Part shown: positions 36,095 to 44,671 of the stretch, piece by piece
Numbering within the stretch: position 1 is the stretch's first letter
How the letters are laid out: every line of letters starts with the position of its first letter
From: Flavimarina sp. Hel_I_48
GTDB taxonomy: Bacteria; Bacteroidota; Bacteroidia; Flavobacteriales; Flavobacteriaceae
Length of the DNA stretch: 64,000 nt
Reading direction: 5' to 3'
Assembly (NCBI RefSeq): GCF_000733945.1
Contig: NZ_JPOL01000002.1
Location: forward strand, 2,729,001 to 2,793,000
Translations under genes and position numbers: made by a program
The notes under the pieces: model-generated
The model's database searches: none
What the model was told of the DNA's origin: nothing
The model's input: the letters and a program-made list of their open reading frames with translations, nothing else

Positions 36095-36616
36095 TTAATT
36101 CAAATTTAGTTTCATCATTATATCAGTTTGGTCGTCATTTCCGAGTTTGAAAACGTGTTTGTCAAACGCCACAAATCCATTCTTTTCATAAAATCGAATT
36201 GCTCTAGGGTTTTCTTCCCAAACTCCCAACCAAACATATACCATACTTTTTTCGTTTGACAATTCAATTGCTTTGTCATAAAGAATTTGCCCGACTTTTT
36301 TTCCGTGATATTCTTTTAATACATAAATCCGTTCGATTTCAAGTGCTTTTTCGTCTTTACTCTCGGTTTGGGATTGTCCTACGTTTACTTTTAAATATCC
36401 GATTGCTTTTCCATCAAGCTCCGCAAAGTAAAATTCGGTGTTTTGGTCGATCAGTTCTGCTGCCAGTTTTTCTATTGAAAATCCGTCTTCTAAATATTGT
36501 TTCATATTTGCTTCGCTATTTCCTGAAGAAAACGTTTCGGCAAAAGTCAGTTTACCAATGTTTTGGAGTTCAATGATGTCGGCTGTTGTTATTTTTCTTA
36601 CTATTATTTGTTGCAT
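36095..36616 (-). CDS. GNAT family N-acetyltransferase
   Basis: A 173-residue acetyltransferase. The acetyl-CoA-binding motif is YVLKEYHGKKVGQILYDKAI (about 98-117), with VYVWLGVWEENPRAIRFYEKNGF as the following conserved strand/helix. Such enzymes of about 170 residues acetylate small amines or antibiotics; the substrate is unknown. It is the last gene of a four-gene cluster on the minus strand, 12 bases after the other GNAT gene. Confidence 0.88.
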   Translation of the reverse strand: MQQIIVRKITTADIIELQNIGKLTFAETFSSGNSEANMKQYLEDGFSIEKLAAELIDQNTEFYFAELDGKAIGYLKVNVGQSQTESKDEKALEIERIYVLKEYHGKKVGQILYDKAIELSNEKSMVYVWLGVWEENPRAIRFYEKNGFVAFDKHVFKLGNDDQTDIMMKLNLN

Positions 36617-36628
36617 TTTAATTCTATT

Positions 36629-37090
36629 TTAGTCGTGTAAATTCCATTCATAATTTAGCCAATCCTTGTTTTCTTTGGTTCCCAGTTTATTGTAAAATTT
36701 TATTCCTCCTTCGTTCCAAGGTGCGACAGTCCATTTTATTTGTCCACAATTGTTTTTAACTGCTTCTTCTTTTAGAGCTAACATCAATTTTTTGCCAATT
36801 TTGTGTCCTCTGTAATTTGTGTCGACATAAAGTTCTTTTATGAATATGGCAGGTTTGTTTTGTGCTGTAAATGGTAAATAATAATAAACCAAAATGCCTG
36901 CTATTTTTTGATTGTTCTCTGCAACCAAGCAGTAAAAGTCTGGTGGATTTTTTTTAAATCCGCTTTCTCTTACAATTTCTGGTGTAATAGCAAATGTGTC
37001 AATATATTTTTCAAAAATGGCTAACGCTTTCATCAGTTTCCAAATTCCGTCTGAATCTGATTCTATCGCTTTTCTTATAGTTATATTCAT
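36629..37090 (-). CDS. GNAT family N-acetyltransferase (diamine type)
   Basis: A 153-residue acetyltransferase resembling spermidine/spermine (diamine) N-acetyltransferases. Typical are IFIKELYVDTNYRGHKIGKK (about 82-101) for acetyl-CoA binding, and WTVAPWNEGGIKFYNKLGTK near 120-139. The DxW-like ending NYEWNLHD also fits. It is not related closely enough to the neighbouring GNAT to call a tandem duplicate. Confidence 0.85.
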   Translation of the reverse strand: MNITIRKAIESDSDGIWKLMKALAIFEKYIDTFAITPEIVRESGFKKNPPDFYCLVAENNQKIAGILVYYYLPFTAQNKPAIFIKELYVDTNYRGHKIGKKLMLALKEEAVKNNCGQIKWTVAPWNEGGIKFYNKLGTKENKDWLNYEWNLHD

Positions 37091-37107
37091 TTCTTTTGAA
37101 ATATTAT

Positions 37108-37437
37108 TTAATGTGATGATACCGCTTTTAATCCTACGATTGAGGCAATTAAAGTTGTGAGAAATAGAATACGTAAAAATGTTGCGGGTTCTTTAAAAAC
37201 AAATATGCCGACAAGAACAGTTCCTACAGCTCCAATTCCTGTCCAAATTGCATAGGCAGTGCCTATTGGTAACGATTGAGTAGCTTTAATTAAAAGCCCC
37301 ATACTAATTATGAGTGTGACTAGAAAACCAGAATACCAAAGATACATTTCATTTCCTGAAGTTCCTTTTGCCTTTCCCAAACAAAATGCAAAGGCAACTT
37401 CAAATAAACCTGCAATAACCAAAATTATCCAATTCAT
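37108..37437 (-). CDS. Small multidrug resistance transporter, Gdx (SugE) type
   Basis: A 109-residue protein with four transmembrane helices. The membrane-embedded Glu lies in AGLFEVAFAF (Glu13). The segment SLPIGTAYAIWTGIGAVGTV matches the Gdx/SugE branch, which exports guanidinium ions with proton exchange, rather than EmrE. There is a single SMR gene, so it should act as a homodimer. It lies between the Crp-like regulator and the GNAT genes in the same orientation. Confidence 0.85.
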   Translation of the reverse strand: MNWIILVIAGLFEVAFAFCLGKAKGTSGNEMYLWYSGFLVTLIISMGLLIKATQSLPIGTAYAIWTGIGAVGTVLVGIFVFKEPATFLRILFLTTLIASIVGLKAVSSH

Positions 37438-37509
37438 TAGTTTCTATGTTTTGGACAAAGGTCTTAATTAGGTTTGAAGAAAAATTTATCAAATGATAAA
37501 AAAAGATAC

Positions 37510-38073
37510 TTATGTAATATTTGCTCGTATTCTACTTAAACTTACTTGTGTAATCCCTAAATAGGAAGCAATGAGTCCAAGTGAAACTCTTTGTAATAAA
37601 GTTGGGTGCTTTTTTATGAGTTCTAAATAACGTTCAGTTGCTGTTCCCTGTTGATTTGATATAAACCGTTGTTCGGCTTTTATAAGTTCTTGTTCGGCAA
37701 ATTTTCTGCCCCAATTTGCAATATCATTTTCTGTTGAGAATAAATTTTGAAGTTTTACAGCACTAATTTTATAGAGTTCGCAGTCTTCCAATAATTCTAT
37801 GTTTTCATATCCTTTTTGATTAAGAATGTAGCTTTTTAGTGAAATGATGGTGTCGCCTTCCTCTCCAAAAGCGATGGTAACTTCACCGTCTTCGAAATTT
37901 GAAAAAGTACGCGCTATTACCTTTTTTATAAAATAGATGTTTTTTTCAACCTTGTCCGAACGTATTATGAGGAGATTTTTTGGAAGACTTACTTCCTCAA
38001 AACTTTCAAAAAATTTGAGTTTGGATGAAACTTTAATTGGATGTATTTTGTCCAGAATTTGGTTTATGTTCAT
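37510..38073 (-). CDS. Crp/Fnr family regulator
   Basis: A 187-residue regulator: N-terminal cyclic-nucleotide-binding-like beta-roll (about 20-115; FEDGEVTIAFGEEGDTIISL), a dimerisation helix, and a C-terminal HTH (RVSLGLIASYLGITQVSLSR at about 162-181). Bacteroidota have many such proteins, often without cAMP binding. It is the first gene of the four-gene cluster and likely controls the transporter and acetyltransferase genes behind it. Confidence 0.88.
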   Translation of the reverse strand: MNINQILDKIHPIKVSSKLKFFESFEEVSLPKNLLIIRSDKVEKNIYFIKKVIARTFSNFEDGEVTIAFGEEGDTIISLKSYILNQKGYENIELLEDCELYKISAVKLQNLFSTENDIANWGRKFAEQELIKAEQRFISNQQGTATERYLELIKKHPTLLQRVSLGLIASYLGITQVSLSRIRANIT

Positions 38074-38659
38074 TTTTTGGCAAGCAGTTTTTTTAGCTTG
38101 CGGCTAACGTCGATTTTATATTTAAGTTAAGGTTTTTACCAGCGAATATTTTCCTTCATACAAATAATAGAACAAGTAAATTTGTTTTTGGCGACCTTGC
38201 AAATACAACGAAATTTTTGTTTTAAAAGCAATTTACACTATTTGGTAGCATCAATGAAAACAACCAATCGAGTATATTTAATATTCAACAGAAAAACTTA
38301 AGATATGGAATCCCGAGTAACTGCTTAACCATACTTTAGACTTGCTATAAAAAGCCGTACAATTATTTTAAGACCTACCGAAAGTGTGCTAAATGAAATG
38401 GATAGCTAAAAATGAGGATGGTTTTCTGGGTCATTTTAGGGAAGCACTGCTGCTCAAAATTTAGCTTTTGCAAATGCTAGGAGTGCGCTTATCGAACTCT
38501 ATAAAGTAATAGTCTATTTTGGGCAAATTTTACTCTAACGGAAAATGTTTGTAATAAATAAAATTGTTAATCTTAAGGAGGTTCTTTAACATTGAAAAAG
38601 GAGGGGATACTTTTCTCCGCCCTATCTATTAAGTCAATGAGATTAAAAAGATTGAAAAA
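38074..38659. other. AT-rich intergenic region
   Basis: Contains the inverted-repeat end at 38101-38108 with its local hairpin. I see fragments with coding character around 38390-38540 but cannot assign them to a family. Confidence 0.45.
38101..38108. repeat. CGGCTAAC, right end of 8-bp inverted repeats
   Basis: Perfect inverse partner of 36079-36086, 27 bases upstream of the Crp-like gene start. A local hairpin GCAAGC/GCTTGC lies between. Confidence 0.45.
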
Positions 38660-38677
38660 TGTCACACATCTGAGAAA
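38660..38677. promoter_or_regulatory. TetR operator 1 (TGTCACA-N4-TGAGAAA)
   Basis: Imperfect copy of the palindrome at 39273-39290, with one mismatch per 7-base arm and the same 4-base spacer. It lies just upstream of the -7 element of the tetR-type gene, a position suited to autorepression. Confidence 0.55.
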
Positions 38678-38683
38678 TATTTG

Positions 38684-38691
38684 TAGTTTTG
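38684..38691 (+). promoter_or_regulatory. TAnnTTTG -7 element of the tetR-type gene
   Basis: TAGTTTTG, ending 9 bases before the ATG at 38701; it includes the upstream TTG that would otherwise extend the frame. Confidence 0.55.
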
Positions 38692-38700
38692 TTTTACCGT

Positions 38701-39255
38701 ATGACTAATACAAAAAAACGAATCATAGAATCCGCGATAAATATCTTCAATGAAGACTTATCTGCTCCTTTGCAAAAAGTTGCGAATAATGCAGAAGTTA
38801 CCCGAAGAACATTACATCGTTACTTTAAAGACCGTAATGAACTTGTGGAGGTCTGTAAACAAGCCATCGAGTCAAGTTGTAAAAAAGCAATGATAGCGGC
38901 TATTCAGAGTAGCGAGGATGCACTCATCCAATTAGAACGAATGCTCTACGCCGGAATTGATTGTGGAGCAAAATATTCCGTTTTTTATAAACTGCATCAA
39001 AGTAAAGATCATAAACATACCCACCACAATAAGAATTGTGCGGATTACGATTATATCTATAACCAATTCCAAGGTATTATCATCGAACTACAGAAAGAGG
39101 GTAAAGTAAGTCCAGCAATGTCCCCGGAATGGATACAGGTTTTACATTCAGGAATTATAGAGAGTACGGTCAACGCAAGAGAAACCACAACTAAAAGTTT
39201 TGAAGAAATTAAGGAACTTGCCTGGACTTCCTATATAAAAGCAATAGCACCTTAA
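38701..39255 (+). CDS. TetR family transcriptional regulator
   Basis: A 184-residue regulator starting at the ATG at 38701. The N-terminal HTH domain (TKKRIIESAINIFNEDLSAP through NAEVTRRTLHRYFKDRNELV) is typical of TetR. The C-terminal ligand domain is helical, with a His-rich segment KDHKHTHHNKNC at about residues 98-109 that may bind metal. Palindromes of the TetR-operator size lie upstream of this gene and between it and the flavoprotein gene, so it probably represses both. Confidence 0.88.
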   Translation: MTNTKKRIIESAINIFNEDLSAPLQKVANNAEVTRRTLHRYFKDRNELVEVCKQAIESSCKKAMIAAIQSSEDALIQLERMLYAGIDCGAKYSVFYKLHQSKDHKHTHHNKNCADYDYIYNQFQGIIIELQKEGKVSPAMSPEWIQVLHSGIIESTVNARETTTKSFEEIKELAWTSYIKAIAP

Positions 39256-39272
39256 AAAAATTTACACCAATA

Positions 39273-39290
39273 TGTCTCATTTTTGAGACA
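39273..39290. promoter_or_regulatory. TetR operator 2 (TGTCTCA-TTTT-TGAGACA)
   Basis: Perfect inverted repeat with 7-base arms and a 4-base spacer, 18 bases before the flavoprotein start codon. Confidence 0.6.
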
Positions 39291-39307
39291 ATTTAAATTT
39301 AAAAAAT

Positions 39308-40213
39308 ATGAGAACTAAAAATTTTGAAGTAATTATCATTGGCGGAAGTTATGCCGGTCTTTCTGCAGCAATGGCGTTAGGGCGTTCTTTACGAAAAGTG
39401 CTGATCATGGATAGCGGTCAACCCTGTAATCGGCAGACCCCGTATTCGCATAATTTTATTACGCAGGACGGCGTCCCTCCTGCAGAAATAACGACAATAG
39501 CCAAAGAGCAAGTTCTAAAGTACAATACAATAGATTTTGTTAGTGATCTTGCAGTCAGTGCGAAAAAAAACAAAAATGGTTTCTCTGTTACCACTCAATC
39601 AGGTAATATAGTTACTGCTGAAAAACTCATTATTGCTACTGGGGTAAAAGATATCATTCCCAAAATCACAGGTTTTGAAGAATGTTGGGGAGTTTCGATG
39701 ATTCATTGCCCTTATTGTCACGGTTATGAAGTTCGAAATAAGAGAACAGGTATTTTGGCCAATGGCGAGCGTGCATTTCATCTAGCTTCGCTGGTGAACA
39801 ACCTCACTGATCATTTAACCCTCCTGACGACCGGCAAAGCAGATTTCACATCCGAGCAAATGGAAAAACTGGAAGCCCATCATATTGCTATTATTGAAAC
39901 TGAAGTTTCAGCCCTTGAACATCAGGATGGCTATCTCCAAAAGGTCATCTTCAATACTGGAGAAAAAGAAGGTTTCGATGCGATTTATGCAGGATTTCCA
40001 ACCACCCAACATTCCGATATACCGGTTTCGTTAGGCTGTGAATTGACAGAGCACGGTCATATCAAGGTCAATGAATTTCAACAAACTATCATTTATGGTA
40101 CTTATGCCTGTGGGGACAATTCGACGGTGATGCGTTCCGTTGCCAACGCGGTTGCCAATGGAAACCTCGCCGGCGCAATGGTGAACGCCGAATTAACCAA
40201 AGAACATTTTTAA
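39308..40213 (+). CDS. Thioredoxin-reductase-like NAD(P)/FAD oxidoreductase
   Basis: A 301-residue flavoprotein. FAD binding: VIIIGGSYAGLSAAMALGRS (about residues 9-28) and the C-terminal YGTYACGDNSTVMRSVANAV (about 263-282). The redox centre region is HCPYCHGYEV (CxxC at about 134-137), in the position used by thioredoxin reductases. Enzymes of this short type often act on small disulfides or are partners of TetR-regulated stress genes. It is separated from the TetR gene by a perfect operator and is probably repressed by it. Confidence 0.85.
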   Translation: MRTKNFEVIIIGGSYAGLSAAMALGRSLRKVLIMDSGQPCNRQTPYSHNFITQDGVPPAEITTIAKEQVLKYNTIDFVSDLAVSAKKNKNGFSVTTQSGNIVTAEKLIIATGVKDIIPKITGFEECWGVSMIHCPYCHGYEVRNKRTGILANGERAFHLASLVNNLTDHLTLLTTGKADFTSEQMEKLEAHHIAIIETEVSALEHQDGYLQKVIFNTGEKEGFDAIYAGFPTTQHSDIPVSLGCELTEHGHIKVNEFQQTIIYGTYACGDNSTVMRSVANAVANGNLAGAMVNAELTKEHF

Positions 40214-40226
40214 TTAAATTCAGATA

Positions 40227-40478
40227 ATGATTGAAGTATTCACCACCAATATCCCAAATTAAATGTCGGGAAACTAAATTATAAAAAGCCTTAAAATGTC
40301 TTTTTCAGAGTTGCAGATTGACTTTGATATAGAGACACGCATCGCAAACTATCCTTGCGATCATAGCATTTTACGTGTTGAAGGAGCTACAATTTATGCA
40401 CAGGATATAATTTCTCATTTAAACAAAAAAGGATATCTGTGCCACATTTTAGAAGACAAATATGCACCTAAACAATAA
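40227..40478 (+). pseudogene. Small conserved-type protein gene with two in-frame stops
   Basis: From the ATG at 40227 one continuous frame runs to 40478, broken only by TAA at 40260-40262 and TAA at 40275-40277: MIEVFTTNIPN, stop, MSGN, stop, IIKSLKMSFSELQIDFDIE. The start MIEVFTTN and the end LRVEG resemble a small family of Bacteroidota proteins of about 80 residues that I recall but cannot name. The protein from the inner ATG at 40296 (60 aa) would lack the first strand. The gene lies 5 bases before the interrupted methyltransferase gene. Confidence 0.5.
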
Positions 40479-40483
40479 AAATT

Positions 40484-41116
40484 ATGAAAGAATTTTGGGA
40501 ATCTAATTTTCGAGATAAACAAATGATGTGGGGATTGCGACCTGCGGCTGCCTCTTTGGAGGCGAAAACGTTATTTCAAAAAAACAACATACAAAAAATT
40601 CTAATTCCAGGTTTTGGCTACGGTAGAAACGCAAAAACCTTTATTGATGATGGATTTGATGTAACGGGTATAGAGATTTCAAAAACCGCCATTGACATAG
40701 CTAAAGAACATTTGAAAGGTAACTATAAGCTGTATCCCGGATCTGTTGGCGAAATGACTTTTAATTAGGAAAAGTACATGGGTATTTTTTGCTATGCCTT
40801 AATTCATTTATTGAGTAAAAAAGAGCGTGAAAAACTGATTCAGAATTGCTACGATCAGCTTCAAAATAATGGTATTATAATTTTCATTGCCCTTTCTATA
40901 AATGATGCCCGGTACGGAAAAGGTGAGAAAATCAGCAGGAATACATACCTCACTAAACACGGGGTAGAACTATTCTTTTACGACTTAAAGACATTGGAAA
41001 GGAAATTTGAGGCATATGGCTTGATTGAAACTGAAGAAATAAATGAACCTGTAAAAATTACAAGCGAAAAGCCTTCACAGAAATTTTGGAAAATCATTTG
41101 CAAAAAAGTCTGGTAA
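40484..41116 (+). pseudogene. SAM-dependent methyltransferase gene interrupted by one TAG
   Basis: One frame runs from the ATG at 40484 to the stop at 41116 (210 sense codons) with a single TAG at 40766-40768. The first part has WESNFRDKQMMWGLRPAAAS and motif I ILIPGFGYGRNA (about 38-49). The second part has MGIFCYALIHLLSKKEREKL and the C-terminal strands of a class I methyltransferase of the kind annotated as thiopurine/tellurite-like. There is no frameshift, and the protein on both sides is well preserved. As written it would give a 94-residue N-terminal fragment and possibly a separately started 112-residue piece. Confidence 0.7.
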
Positions 41117-41175
41117 ACATTCAATGGGCATAAAAACATTTTTTTGTAACGTAAAATACTATTTACTTTTTTGGC

Positions 41176-41183
41176 TATATTTG
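41176..41183 (+). promoter_or_regulatory. TAnnTTTG -7 element of hipBA
   Basis: TATATTTG, 18 bases before the hipB start. An imperfect palindrome, GTAAAATACTATTTAC (41151-41166), just upstream may be the HipB operator. Confidence 0.5.
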
Positions 41184-41201
41184 TAAAAAATATTTAACAT
41201 T

Positions 41202-41522
41202 ATGTCTAGAAATAGTATTATATTACTACCTAAAAATAAGAAGCTTTTACAAGCAGTGGGAGAAAATATTAAATTAGCACGCTTACGCAGGAAACTAACT
41301 ATGGATCAGGTTTCAGAGCGAGCAGGGATTTCCCGTCCCACACTTTATTCCTTAGAAAAAGGAAGTCCTTCAATTTCTTTAGGTATTATTCTCCAAGTTT
41401 TATTAGTATTAGGGTTGGAGAAGGATATATTGCTTTTGGCCGACGATGATGTATTGGGCAGAAAAATACAGGATGCCGATCTAACCGTAAAGGAACGCGG
41501 CCCAAAAAACACCAAGAAATAA
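41202..41522 (+). CDS. hipB: HipB-like antitoxin, XRE family
   Basis: A 106-residue DNA-binding protein with an HTH_XRE domain (about 20-75; LARLRRKLTMDQVSERAGIS then RPTLYSLEKGSPSISL). It would neutralise the HipA kinase and repress its own operon. Its TAA stop shares a base with the hipA start (TAATG), a tight translational coupling normal for hipBA. Confidence 0.88.
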   Translation: MSRNSIILLPKNKKLLQAVGENIKLARLRRKLTMDQVSERAGISRPTLYSLEKGSPSISLGIILQVLLVLGLEKDILLLADDDVLGRKIQDADLTVKERGPKNTKK

Positions 41523-42784
41523 TGGCAACGGAACGAAAAGAAATATTTGTATATGCACATTGGGACGGCATTGAAGCTCCATTCTTAATGGGAAGTTTAC
41601 ATGCTACGTCATCCAGAGGGAAAGAAATATTTTCCTTTGAATATGATAAAGGATGGTTACAATCGGATTATGCCCAGATCATAGATCCAGACCTACAATT
41701 ATTCGAAGGAGCTCAGTACCTCAATGATGAGAAATCCAATTTCGGTATTTTCTTGGATTCTTCACCTGATCGATGGGGACGGGTTTTAATGATGCGTAAG
41801 GAAGCAGCTAAAGCCAGAAAAGAAGATCGACGTCCCAAAACTTTAATGGAGTCGGATTATCTACTTGGGGTTTACGATACTAACCGAATGGGAGGGCTTC
41901 GTTTTAAAACAGCAAAGGATGGTACTTTTTTAGACGATAATGAAGCTATGGCTACACCACCTTTCGCTGCACTTAGAGATCTTGAATTTGCCAGCTTACA
42001 GCTAGAGAAAGAAGATGCCCCAGATAATCCAGAATACCTAAAATGGATCAATATGCTAATGGCACCAGGATCCTCCTTAGGAGGTGCAAGACCTAAAGCA
42101 AATATACAGGACACAGATGGTAGTTTGTGGATTGCTAAATTTCCAAGTCAAAATGACCAGCAGGATATGGGTGCTTGGGAAATGCTGGCGTATCGACTTG
42201 CCGTTCAATCGGGCATTGAAATGGCTTCTTCAAAAATCCAAAAATTTTCGCATCAGCAACATACATTTTTGACACAACGCTTTGATAGGAAAATCGATGG
42301 TACTCGTATCCATTTTGCCTCTGCAATGACCTTATTGGGATATACTGACGGAACGGACTATCAAGATGGGGTCAGTTATTTAGAGCTTGTGGAATTTTTA
42401 ATGCAGAATGGTGCTAATGTTGATAATGATCTCAAGAAGTTATGGAAACGTATTGCTTTCAACGTTTGTATTTCCAATACGGATGATCACCTTCGCAATC
42501 ACGGATTTCTGTTAACGGATTCCGGTTGGATGCTTTCACCCGCCTATGATATCAATCCAACCCCGAACGGTACAGGTTTAAAACTTAATATTTCAGAAAA
42601 TGACAATGCTTTGGACTTAGACCTAGTACGGGAAGTAGCTCCTTATTTTCGTTTAAAAGAAAAAGAGGCCGATGCTATTATCAATACAATCCAACAGAAT
42701 ATAGCTCAATGGGAACAATTATCGAGGGATCTAGGTATTCCAAGAAATGAAATGGAATTAATGAAAAATGCATTTAAGTATTAA
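41522..42784 (+). CDS. hipA: HipA-type serine/threonine kinase toxin
   Basis: A 420-residue toxin of the HipA family. The N-terminal subdomain contains a WDG...GSL stretch. The P-loop-like autophosphorylation segment APGSSLGGARPKA lies at about 181-193, the catalytic loop with NTDDHLRNHGF (D321, D322) and the metal-binding PAYDINP further on. All key residues appear intact, so it should be active. In known cases HipA phosphorylates glutamyl-tRNA synthetase and stops growth; the target here is unknown. Confidence 0.92.
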   Translation: MATERKEIFVYAHWDGIEAPFLMGSLHATSSRGKEIFSFEYDKGWLQSDYAQIIDPDLQLFEGAQYLNDEKSNFGIFLDSSPDRWGRVLMMRKEAAKARKEDRRPKTLMESDYLLGVYDTNRMGGLRFKTAKDGTFLDDNEAMATPPFAALRDLEFASLQLEKEDAPDNPEYLKWINMLMAPGSSLGGARPKANIQDTDGSLWIAKFPSQNDQQDMGAWEMLAYRLAVQSGIEMASSKIQKFSHQQHTFLTQRFDRKIDGTRIHFASAMTLLGYTDGTDYQDGVSYLELVEFLMQNGANVDNDLKKLWKRIAFNVCISNTDDHLRNHGFLLTDSGWMLSPAYDINPTPNGTGLKLNISENDNALDLDLVREVAPYFRLKEKEADAIINTIQQNIAQWEQLSRDLGIPRNEMELMKNAFKY

Positions 42785-42880
42785 AATAGTTCATCAATAC
42801 TATTCCTTGCTACAAAATAATATCATTTGAAATCAAGGTAAATGTCAAATTGAAAATGTGGTGATTCTGTACCCATCGTA

Positions 42881-42912
42881 AAAAAAAAAGGCTTCACATT
42901 TCTGTGAAGCCT
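42881..42912 (-). terminator. Terminator of the tRNA gene
   Basis: Stem AGGCTTCACA with TGTGAAGCCT (42889-42912), loop TTTC, followed on the minus strand by a run of Ts. It may also end hipA transcripts. Confidence 0.8.
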
Positions 42913-42924
42913 TGATTATTCTAG

Positions 42925-42997
<73 letters not shown>

Positions 42998-43120
42998 ATT
43001 TTGGACGACAAAGATAGGACAAACTTTGAGATGGTACAAGAAATTTTTAAAAAGAAATCATGACTTAAAAATTTTCTTTTAAAAAAGCCACATATTCAAA
43101 GACTTGAGTATATTAGACTG

Positions 43121-44671
43121 ATGAAAAAATTTCTTATCGCTTTAGTGGTTCTAGGAGTAGCTATAGCAATTATCGTTATAGGACTTAATCAATTCTTTAA
43201 AAATAAGATTGTTTACTTTCTTGACAATGCGCTGGCTAACAACATTACTTTACACTATGATAAGGTAAGCGTTGATACCTGGGGAGGAGGTGTGACATTG
43301 AAGGATGCTTATCTCAAAATAGCAAAACGCGGGGACACACTTGTGAATACTAAGATCAAAACCGAAATTATAAGTATTTCTGGCGTTAGCTACTGGGAAT
43401 ACTTTATTGAAAACACCGTTCATATTGAAGAAATAAAGGTTGATAACAATGCTATCTGGTTTTTGAATGATAGAAGTGTCAGCAAACCAGAAGAGGTCAG
43501 TGGACCAATAAATTTAGGAAAGAAAATCAAAATTGATAGGATTGATATTGGCGACACATCCTTAAAAATACTTAAACCTGGCGAAGCATTACCATTTTTA
43601 AAAGTTCCTCGTGCCTCCTTCAGCATAGAAGACATTACAATAGACCGTGATCTTGTAAAACGTAAAATTCCACTTAGCTACAGTGGTATGTTACTGGAGG
43701 CAGACTCTATCTTTTTAAATGTTAGTAAGTATGATAATTTGACCATTGGGTCTATGAAACTACAAAAAGAAGATATTGTACTTCAAAATACCCAAATTAA
43801 AACGGCATATTCTAAAACCGAACTATCACGTAAAATTAAAATAGAGCGCGACCATATTGATCTTCAAATTCCAGAATTCCGTATAGGTAAAATTGTCTGG
43901 GGCTTTGCTCAGGATACATTGTTCACAAAAGCAGGTACCATGCATTTGAACAAACCTACGCTGGAGATCTACAGGGACAAACTTGTCGCAGACGATAAGA
44001 CAACCAAGCCTTTGTATAGCAAACTATTGCGCAGTATACCTTTTGACATTATGCTTGATTCTTTGACTATTGAGGATGCAACTATCGTTTACAGGGAAAA
44101 AGTTAAGGAAGACAGGCCTGCCGGGGAAATAAATTTTTCTAAACTGGATGTAAAAGCCTCAGATCTTGGCAACACGTATAAAAGAGGTTCTGATACAACG
44201 AAACTGGCTATAAACGGATTTTTTTTAGATACCGCTCCGCTCAGTATAGACTGGTCGTTTGATGTACAAGATCCAAATGATACATTTAATATAAAAGGCT
44301 TTATGGGGCAGATGCCCGCTGCAAGCATCAATAGTTTTACAGAATCAAATCTTAGGGCTAAAATGGTGGGACAGGTAGAACGCGTATATTTTAATATTAA
44401 TGGTAATGATGATCAGTCAACTATTGACATACGCATGAAATATGATGATTTTAAGATAGAAATATTAAATAAAGAATCTAAAAAGAACAAATTCTTCTCT
44501 GCGATCGCTAACTTATTTGTCCCTAAAGATAGCAAAGGTAAAAATGAAGAAGGATATCGTGCCGGAAGGGGAAATACGGAGCGTGACAAAACAAAATCCT
44601 TCTTTAATTATCTCTGGTTAAACCTGAAAGATGGTTTAGTGGAAGTTTTGCTGGGTGATGGTAGGAAATAG
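43121..44671 (+). CDS. AsmA-like / DUF748-type envelope protein
   Basis: A 516-residue protein with one N-terminal membrane helix (FLIALVVLGVAIAIIVIGLN). The rest is beta-rich, with repeated patterns such as IDRIDIGDTSLKI, typical of the AsmA/DUF748 superfamily that forms bridges for lipid transport between membranes. It is a single gene. The family assignment rests on pattern and layout only. Confidence 0.6.
   Translation: MKKFLIALVVLGVAIAIIVIGLNQFFKNKIVYFLDNALANNITLHYDKVSVDTWGGGVTLKDAYLKIAKRGDTLVNTKIKTEIISISGVSYWEYFIENTVHIEEIKVDNNAIWFLNDRSVSKPEEVSGPINLGKKIKIDRIDIGDTSLKILKPGEALPFLKVPRASFSIEDITIDRDLVKRKIPLSYSGMLLEADSIFLNVSKYDNLTIGSMKLQKEDIVLQNTQIKTAYSKTELSRKIKIERDHIDLQIPEFRIGKIVWGFAQDTLFTKAGTMHLNKPTLEIYRDKLVADDKTTKPLYSKLLRSIPFDIMLDSLTIEDATIVYREKVKEDRPAGEINFSKLDVKASDLGNTYKRGSDTTKLAINGFFLDTAPLSIDWSFDVQDPNDTFNIKGFMGQMPAASINSFTESNLRAKMVGQVERVYFNINGNDDQSTIDIRMKYDDFKIEILNKESKKNKFFSAIANLFVPKDSKGKNEEGYRAGRGNTERDKTKSFFNYLWLNLKDGLVEVLLGDGRK

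Noticed and set aside
36055..38115. Integron attC sites at the ends of the four-gene cluster
   Set aside because: GTTAGCC does not fully meet the GTTRRRY/RYYYAAC rule, there is no integrase and no attC between the genes. Only the inverted repeat is reported.
38390..38540. Possible remnant of an efflux or other membrane protein gene
   Set aside because: Short pieces such as ANARSALIELYKVI look coding, but they are too short and broken to assign to a family.
40227..41116. Stop-codon reassignment or programmed read-through
   Set aside because: The other genes of the window use TAA and TAG as normal stops, so a changed code is excluded here. No read-through signal is visible; mutation is simpler.
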